Source: Ruminococcaceae bacterium UBA7147
Lineage (GTDB): Bacteria > Bacillota > Clostridia > Oscillospirales > Acutalibacteraceae
DNA length: 9,775 bases
Reading direction: 5' to 3'
Assembly: GCA_002491825.1 (NCBI GenBank)
Contig: DKWR01000055.1
Location: 1 to 9,775, forward strand
Part shown: positions 7,063-9,775 of the stretch, in pieces
Layout: each line of letters starts with the position of its first letter
Position numbering within the stretch: the first letter of the stretch is position 1
Position numbers and translations under genes: made by a program
The notes under the pieces: generated by a model
What the model was told of the DNA's origin: nothing
What the model saw: only the letters and a program-made list of their open reading frames with translations
Database searches by the model: none

Positions 7063-7090
7063 GGGACGTGTAGGAACCCGTCCCCTATGA
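7063..7090 (-). repeat. REP-like hairpin, left arm of an inverted pair
   Basis: GGGACG (7063-7068), a 10-nt loop and CGTCCC (7079-7084) form a hairpin. On the minus strand it is preceded by ATAG (7085-7088), one base from GTAG. It matches the reverse complement of 7118-7145 at 21 of 28 positions. Confidence 0.55.
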
Positions 7091-7117
7091 AATTAAAATC
7101 AAACGTTCCCTCTATAT

Positions 7118-7145
7118 CCGTAGGGGACGGCATCCCTGACGTCCC
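7118..7145 (+). repeat. REP-like GTAG-footed hairpin, right arm of an inverted pair
   Basis: GTAG (7120-7123) directly precedes GGGACG (7124-7129), a 10-nt loop and CGTCCC (7140-7145). The feet of this pair point toward each other across a 27-nt spacer, the opposite layout to the pair inside the transposase gene. The layout foot plus G-rich stem start is the same as at 1673-1696. Confidence 0.6.
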
Positions 7146-7176
7146 ATTTCATAAATTGCAATGCAATTTATGAAAT
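7146..7176. repeat. Perfect 31-nt palindrome
   Basis: ATTTCATAAATTGCA (7146-7160), a single central A (7161) and TGCAATTTATGAAAT (7162-7176) are exact reverse complements, giving a 15-bp AT-rich stem. It directly abuts the GTAG-type hairpin on its left. Confidence 0.8.
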
Positions 7177-7178
7177 AT

Positions 7179-7195
7179 GGCGGACACAGTTCGCC
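7179..7195. repeat. Small GC hairpin in the intergenic element
   Basis: GGCGGAC-aca-GTTCGCC pairs over 7 positions, including one G-T pair. It follows the 31-nt palindrome by 2 nt and may be the outer part of the same repeat unit. Confidence 0.4.
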
Positions 7196-7219
7196 GCAAC
7201 AATAATAAAAAATCAGCCC

Positions 7220-7234
7220 TGCGGCAATGCCGCA
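7220..7234. repeat. Perfect 15-nt GC palindrome
   Basis: TGCGGCA-a-TGCCGCA is an exact inverted repeat with a 1-nt centre. On the minus strand a T run follows only after about 8 nt, so a terminator role is doubtful. Confidence 0.45.
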
Positions 7235-7280
7235 TATAAATAAATTCGGGCATTAAACTTTTGAATTATTGCAACCTGTC

Positions 7281-7322
7281 CACTCGACCGCAACTCCACA
7301 CTCCACATTCCAAACTCCACAC
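7281..7322 (-). repeat. Right terminal inverted repeat, heptamer-built
   Basis: In reverse complement it reads GTGTGGA, GTTTGGA, ATGTGGA, GTGTGGA, then GTT and CGGTCGAGTG. It mirrors the left end at 6925-6971, with 27 of the first 31 positions identical. Confidence 0.65.
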
Positions 7323-7339
7323 TTATTGAGAGGTACACT

Positions 7340-8434
7340 ATGGCTACAGTTAACTATAAATGTCCTAACTGCGGCGGACCGCTGAAATTCAATCCCGACA
7401 AGCAGGTGTTCAGCTGTGAATACTGTATGTCGGACTTTGAAGAACAGAAAATTCAGCAGATGTACGCCGAGCGTGAGGCAAAACAAAGTCAGGCTGAAAA
7501 GGCTGAAGAAAAGGCGCAGCAGCGTGCCGAACAACAGAATCAGCAGGACGAGGGCGAACTTGAGGACGCAGTTGTCTACACCTGCCCAAGCTGCGGCGCA
7601 GAGGTTGTCACAACAGAGTCAACCGCCGCAACAACCTGCTTCTACTGCCAGAATCCCGTTGTTCTCGGCGGCAGACTTTCGGGAAAATTCAAGCCCAACC
7701 GCATAATTCCATTTGCACTTTCCAAGGAAAAGGCTATCGAAAAATTCCTTGAAATGTGCAAGAAAAAGTGGTTCCTTGCCAAGGGCTTTGCAAGCAAAAA
7801 CCAGTTTGAAAAGCTGACGGGCGTTTACTTCCCTTACTGGTATATTGACTCGCAAAGACAGGCAAATATGACCGCAACCGGCGAAAAGGTGCGCACCTAC
7901 AGGGTGGGAAACAAACGCTACACCGAAACAAGCGTTTTCCGCCTTGTAAGAAGCGGTGATTTGATTGTCAAAAACGTATTTGAGCGTGCTTTGAAAAGTC
8001 AGGAAAGAGATATGCTCCAGTGCGTTCATCCGTTCGATTTGTCAAAGGCTCACGATTTTTCAATGTCCTACCTTTCGGGTTTTCAGGCTGAAAAGCGTGA
8101 CCTTGAGCAAAGCGACGTAAACGCTGTTGTTCAACAGCGTATGCAGGAGTACTGCAAAGAGCTTTTGAAGGACACAATGAAGGAGTTTTCATCAATCAAG
8201 GTTGAAAACTATAACGATAAAATCGACCTAGAATCGTGGAACTACACACTGCTTCCCGTGTGGGTTGTAACATACAAGTACAAGGGCGAGATTTACCCGT
8301 TCGCAATCAACGGTCAGACGGGCAAAACCTACGGTAAACTGCCTACCTCAAAAGCAAAGCTTGCAATTCTCTTTGCTATTATCGCCGTTGCAGTATTTGC
8401 ACTCGGGCTGCTGGGAGGTTTGCTGTTGTTATGA
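7340..8434 (+). CDS. ydjG: YdjG-like double-zinc-ribbon membrane protein
   Basis: The 364-residue protein has two N-terminal zinc ribbons: C8/C11 with C26/C29 (CPNCG, CEYC) and C82/C85 with C100/C103 (CPSCG, CFYC). Between them, residues about 34-72 form a highly charged Glu/Lys/Gln-rich, probably coiled-coil helix. A conserved central domain follows, with FKPNRIIPFALSKEKA at 117-132 and GVYFPYWYID at 161-170. One C-terminal membrane helix spans about 340-364. This order is that of B. subtilis YdjG, which with YdjH forms the membrane anchor for YdjI and PspA. GAGAGG at 7328-7333 supports the ATG at 7340. The stop overlaps the next start (ATGA), implying translational coupling with the TPM gene. 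The family call is strong. The function here is inferred from Bacillus. Confidence 0.88.
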   Translation: MATVNYKCPNCGGPLKFNPDKQVFSCEYCMSDFEEQKIQQMYAEREAKQSQAEKAEEKAQQRAEQQNQQDEGELEDAVVYTCPSCGAEVVTTESTAATTCFYCQNPVVLGGRLSGKFKPNRIIPFALSKEKAIEKFLEMCKKKWFLAKGFASKNQFEKLTGVYFPYWYIDSQRQANMTATGEKVRTYRVGNKRYTETSVFRLVRSGDLIVKNVFERALKSQERDMLQCVHPFDLSKAHDFSMSYLSGFQAEKRDLEQSDVNAVVQQRMQEYCKELLKDTMKEFSSIKVENYNDKIDLESWNYTLLPVWVVTYKYKGEIYPFAINGQTGKTYGKLPTSKAKLAILFAIIAVAVFALGLLGGLLLL

Positions 8435-9243
8435 TGAAATATACTAAACAAATTTCCGCTCTTTTCTGCGCTGTAATGCTTATGCTCTGCACAACCGTTT
8501 GTGTCTTTGCACAGGCAAGCGGAGTTATCACCGACAATGCAGAGCTTTTTACCGAAAGTGAGAAAGTTGAATTACAGAGTCAGCTTGACGCTTTAAGCGA
8601 AAAAACAGGCTGGATGGCTGTTATTTACACAAATTACGACGGCTATGACGCAGACAACATCAAGCCGCACACAAACAGGTACTATGCCGATAACTACGGC
8701 AAAACAACCGCAGGCGTTATGCTTACGATTGATATGGAGGGCAGAGCAGTTGACTTCCGAACCAAGGGCGATGCGATGTACTACTTCAGCGACAATCGTG
8801 TGGATACAATTCTTGATGACGTGCAGGGCTGTCTTAAAGAAGGACTTTATTACGATGCGGCAACCCTATTTATCAGCTATTCGTCGCACTACTATGATGA
8901 CGGCATTCCCGAGGGCGAGTCGAACGAAAACATTGATATTCAGGAAAAAGAGGACAATGCTCTGCTCTATGTGCTCAGGCACTATGGAATAATTTTCGGC
9001 GTTGTTGCGCTTGTAACAGCGACAATTGTTGTATTCGTTGTTGCCCACAAATACAAGAACAACGGCAAGGAAGGTACATACGACCTGCGCTCAAACAGCG
9101 TAACTAACCTTACGGAAAGACAGGATATTTTCCTTACAAAGCACGTTACCGTAACAACGGAATCTTCTTCGTCAGGCGGCTCATCAAGCGGTTCGTCAAG
9201 CGGCGGAGGCGGCTCCAGCGGCGGCGGAAGCAGAAGCTTTTAA
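8431..9243 (+). CDS. ydjH: YdjH-like TPM-domain membrane protein
   Basis: The 270-residue protein has a hydrophobic signal-like N-terminus (about 8-27) with a probable cleavage region around VFAQA (25-29). A TPM domain lies at about 31-160: GVITDNAELFTESEKVELQS at the start, a central strand MAVIYTNYD (62-70), AGVMLTIDMEGRAVDF (94-109) and YYDAATLFISY (140-150). A membrane helix spans about 186-206, followed by a cytoplasmic segment and a Ser/Gly-rich tail (245-270) typical of YgcG/YdjH-type TPM proteins. The start overlaps the previous gene by 4 nt (ATG at 8431) or 1 nt (second ATG at 8434). GGGAGG at 8413-8418 is rather distant from either, so coupling is likely. In B. subtilis, YdjH with YdjG recruits YdjI and PspA to the membrane. 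TPM domains elsewhere include the thylakoid phosphatase-like proteins, but no enzyme activity can be asserted here. Confidence 0.87.
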   Translation: MMKYTKQISALFCAVMLMLCTTVCVFAQASGVITDNAELFTESEKVELQSQLDALSEKTGWMAVIYTNYDGYDADNIKPHTNRYYADNYGKTTAGVMLTIDMEGRAVDFRTKGDAMYYFSDNRVDTILDDVQGCLKEGLYYDAATLFISYSSHYYDDGIPEGESNENIDIQEKEDNALLYVLRHYGIIFGVVALVTATIVVFVVAHKYKNNGKEGTYDLRSNSVTNLTERQDIFLTKHVTVTTESSSSGGSSSGSSSGGGGSSGGGSRSF

Positions 9244-9314
9244 AATTAAATAATACAATGCAGTTCTGACGCTGAAATTTTATTGACGCATAAGATAACG
9301 CAAAAGCTTTAATG

Positions 9315-9345
9315 GGATAAGTGCACCCTTCTGTACTATCCTTTT
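9315..9345 (+). terminator. Possible terminator 1 after the TPM gene
   Basis: GGATAAGTGCA (9315-9325) pairs with TGTACTATCC (9332-9341) over ten positions, with one bulged A and one G-T pair. A CCCTTC loop separates the arms and TTTTAT follows. This is weaker than the hairpin at 9359-9382. Confidence 0.45.
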
Positions 9346-9358
9346 ATAAGTGACTTTT

Positions 9359-9390
9359 AAGCGGTGTCTTTCGGCACCGCTTTTGCTTTT
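9359..9390 (+). terminator. Rho-independent terminator
   Basis: AAGCGGTG (9359-9366) and CACCGCTT (9375-9382) form a perfect 8-bp stem with an 8-nt loop, followed by TTGCTTTT. It ends the YdjGHI-type transcript and separates it from the hydrogenase regulator. Confidence 0.7.
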
Positions 9391-9410
9391 GTATAACATA
9401 AAGCGTTGTA

Positions 9411-9416
9411 TATAAT
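9411..9416 (+). promoter_or_regulatory. Possible -10 element of the regulator gene
   Basis: TATAAT is a perfect -10 hexamer downstream of the terminator and 65 nt before the next start codon. The best -35 at the right distance (TTGTAT, 9389-9394, 16-nt spacer) matches TTGACA at only three positions. A start site near 9423 would put the hairpin at 9423-9442 at the 5' end of the transcript. Confidence 0.4.
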
Positions 9417-9417
9417 T

Positions 9418-9442
9418 GTAGCGAGCGACGCTCTCGTCGCTC
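9418..9442 (+). repeat. GTAG-footed hairpin upstream of the regulator
   Basis: GTAG (9418-9421) and one C precede GAGCGACG (9423-9430), a CTCT loop and CGTCGCTC (9435-9442), a perfect 8-bp stem. No T run follows directly. The layout is that of the other GTAG-footed hairpins in the window, although the stem sequence differs. Confidence 0.55.
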
Positions 9443-9480
9443 ACAGGAAAAATTTGTTTTTATTAAATACAAGGTGAAAA

Positions 9481-9741
9481 ATGAACACAAACCAAAAAGA
9501 AACACGTGTTGCGGTAATCAGCATAATTGTTGAAACTCCCGAAGTAACACAGCAGATTAACGAAATTTTACACACCGCCGCCGACTTCATAATCGGCAGG
9601 CTGGGAATCCCGTACAGACAGAAAAACATCAGTATAATAAGCATAGTAATCGACGCAGAGCTTGACGTAATAAGCTCCGTTTCGGGCAAGCTCGGCAGAC
9701 TGTCGGGCGTAACGGTAAAAACCGCATATTCAAAGAAATGA
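9481..9741 (+). CDS. TM1266-family iron-only hydrogenase system regulator
   Basis: The 86-residue protein matches the TM1266/putative [FeFe]-hydrogenase system regulator family over its whole length. Family-type segments are RVAVISIIVETPE (9-21), INEILHTAADFIIGRLGIPYR (26-46), ISIISIVIDAELDVISSVSGKLGRL (50-74) and GVTVKTAYSK (76-85). The fold is a small ACT-like alpha/beta domain, with no DNA-binding domain visible. The family is usually encoded next to the maturase genes hydE, hydF and hydG; its biochemical role is not well defined. AAGGTG at 9471-9476 is the ribosome site, 4 nt before the ATG. The gene starts a new transcription unit after a terminator and overlaps the next gene by 4 nt (ATGA). 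The family call is strong. Confidence 0.9.
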   Translation: MNTNQKETRVAVISIIVETPEVTQQINEILHTAADFIIGRLGIPYRQKNISIISIVIDAELDVISSVSGKLGRLSGVTVKTAYSKK

Positions 9742-9775
9742 AACAAATTGATTTAAACTATAATTTAGCGTTGGA
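9738..9775 (+). CDS. Start of an unidentified gene, cut by the window end
   Basis: An ATG overlapping the regulator stop (ATGA) opens a frame of 12 codons (MKQIDLNYNLAL) to the window end. No separate strong ribosome site is seen, so coupling with the regulator is likely. From context it could be a hydrogenase-maturation gene, but the visible residues do not match the starts of HydE, HydF or HydG as I recall them. The product is not assigned. Confidence 0.45.
   Translation, partial: MKQIDLNYNLAL

Larger units (their letters stand above)
6925..7322. mobile_element. MITE-like composite palindromic element
   Basis: This 398-bp non-coding block fills almost all of the 421-nt gap between the YdjI-like and YdjG-like genes. 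Its ends are imperfect terminal inverted repeats (6925-6971 and 7281-7322). Inside are a hairpin at 6964-6978, an inverted pair of GTAG-type hairpins (7063-7145), a 31-nt palindrome (7146-7176), and hairpins at 7179-7195 and 7220-7234. No transposase is encoded, as expected for a MITE. No clear target-site duplication is visible, so it may instead be several nested repeats. It ends 6 nt before the ribosome site (7328-7333) of the downstream gene. It may thus influence expression by RNA structure, which is an inference. Confidence 0.55.

Noticed and set aside
6925..7322. Insertion sequence with its own transposase
   Set aside because: No coding frame of convincing length or motif lies inside the terminal repeats, and no target-site duplication is evident.
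7253..7534. Minus-strand open frame crossing the right terminal repeat
   Set aside because: Its N-terminal half is antisense to the YdjG-like gene and the other end is translated heptamer repeat (CGVWNVECGV), a common artefact.

Overview
The window looks like a piece of a chromosome from an anaerobic Firmicute of the class Clostridia, plausibly a Ruminococcus/Oscillospiraceae-type gut bacterium. The evidence is the hisS-aspS pairing, AGGAGG-like ribosome sites, a TM1266-type regulator of the [FeFe]-hydrogenase system, and intergenic repeats of a style I associate with that group. The lineage is an inference. All genes seen lie on the + strand.

Layout. (1) Positions 1-3764 carry hisS and aspS (histidyl- and aspartyl-tRNA synthetases). 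Between them sits a small Y1-type transposase gene of the RAYT (REP-associated tyrosine transposase) family, which overlaps the hisS stop by 8 nt. The transposase gene carries, in frame, a perfect inverted pair of 25-bp palindromic repeats with GTAG feet. They flank the catalytic-Tyr segment. (2) Positions 3801-9243 form a cluster of membrane-envelope genes: a Tim44-like zinc-ribbon protein, an acyltransferase-3 membrane enzyme, a YdjI-like SPFH protein with two zinc ribbons, a YdjG-like double-zinc-ribbon membrane protein and a YdjH-like TPM-domain membrane protein. The last three match the partners of the Bacillus subtilis PspA-YdjGHI envelope-stress system, but no pspA lies in the window. 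(3) The YdjI-like and YdjG-like genes are separated by 421 nt of non-coding DNA. Nearly all of it is a composite palindromic, MITE-like element with heptamer-built terminal inverted repeats. (4) Two terminator-like hairpins follow the TPM gene. After them come another GTAG-footed hairpin, a TM1266-family hydrogenase-system regulator, and the start of an overlapping gene cut by the window end.

Functionally, the synthetases are housekeeping. The middle cluster probably builds a membrane-associated platform of SPFH scaffold, TPM and zinc-ribbon adaptors, with the Tim44-like protein and acyltransferase as possible extra members. The repeats and the RAYT gene are the most unusual part. At least three loci hold hairpins preceded by GTAG or a near variant, which is the tetranucleotide read by the Escherichia coli RAYT. 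The resident transposase may therefore act on elements of this kind, including those inside its own gene. No rRNA, tRNA, CRISPR array or riboswitch was recognised.
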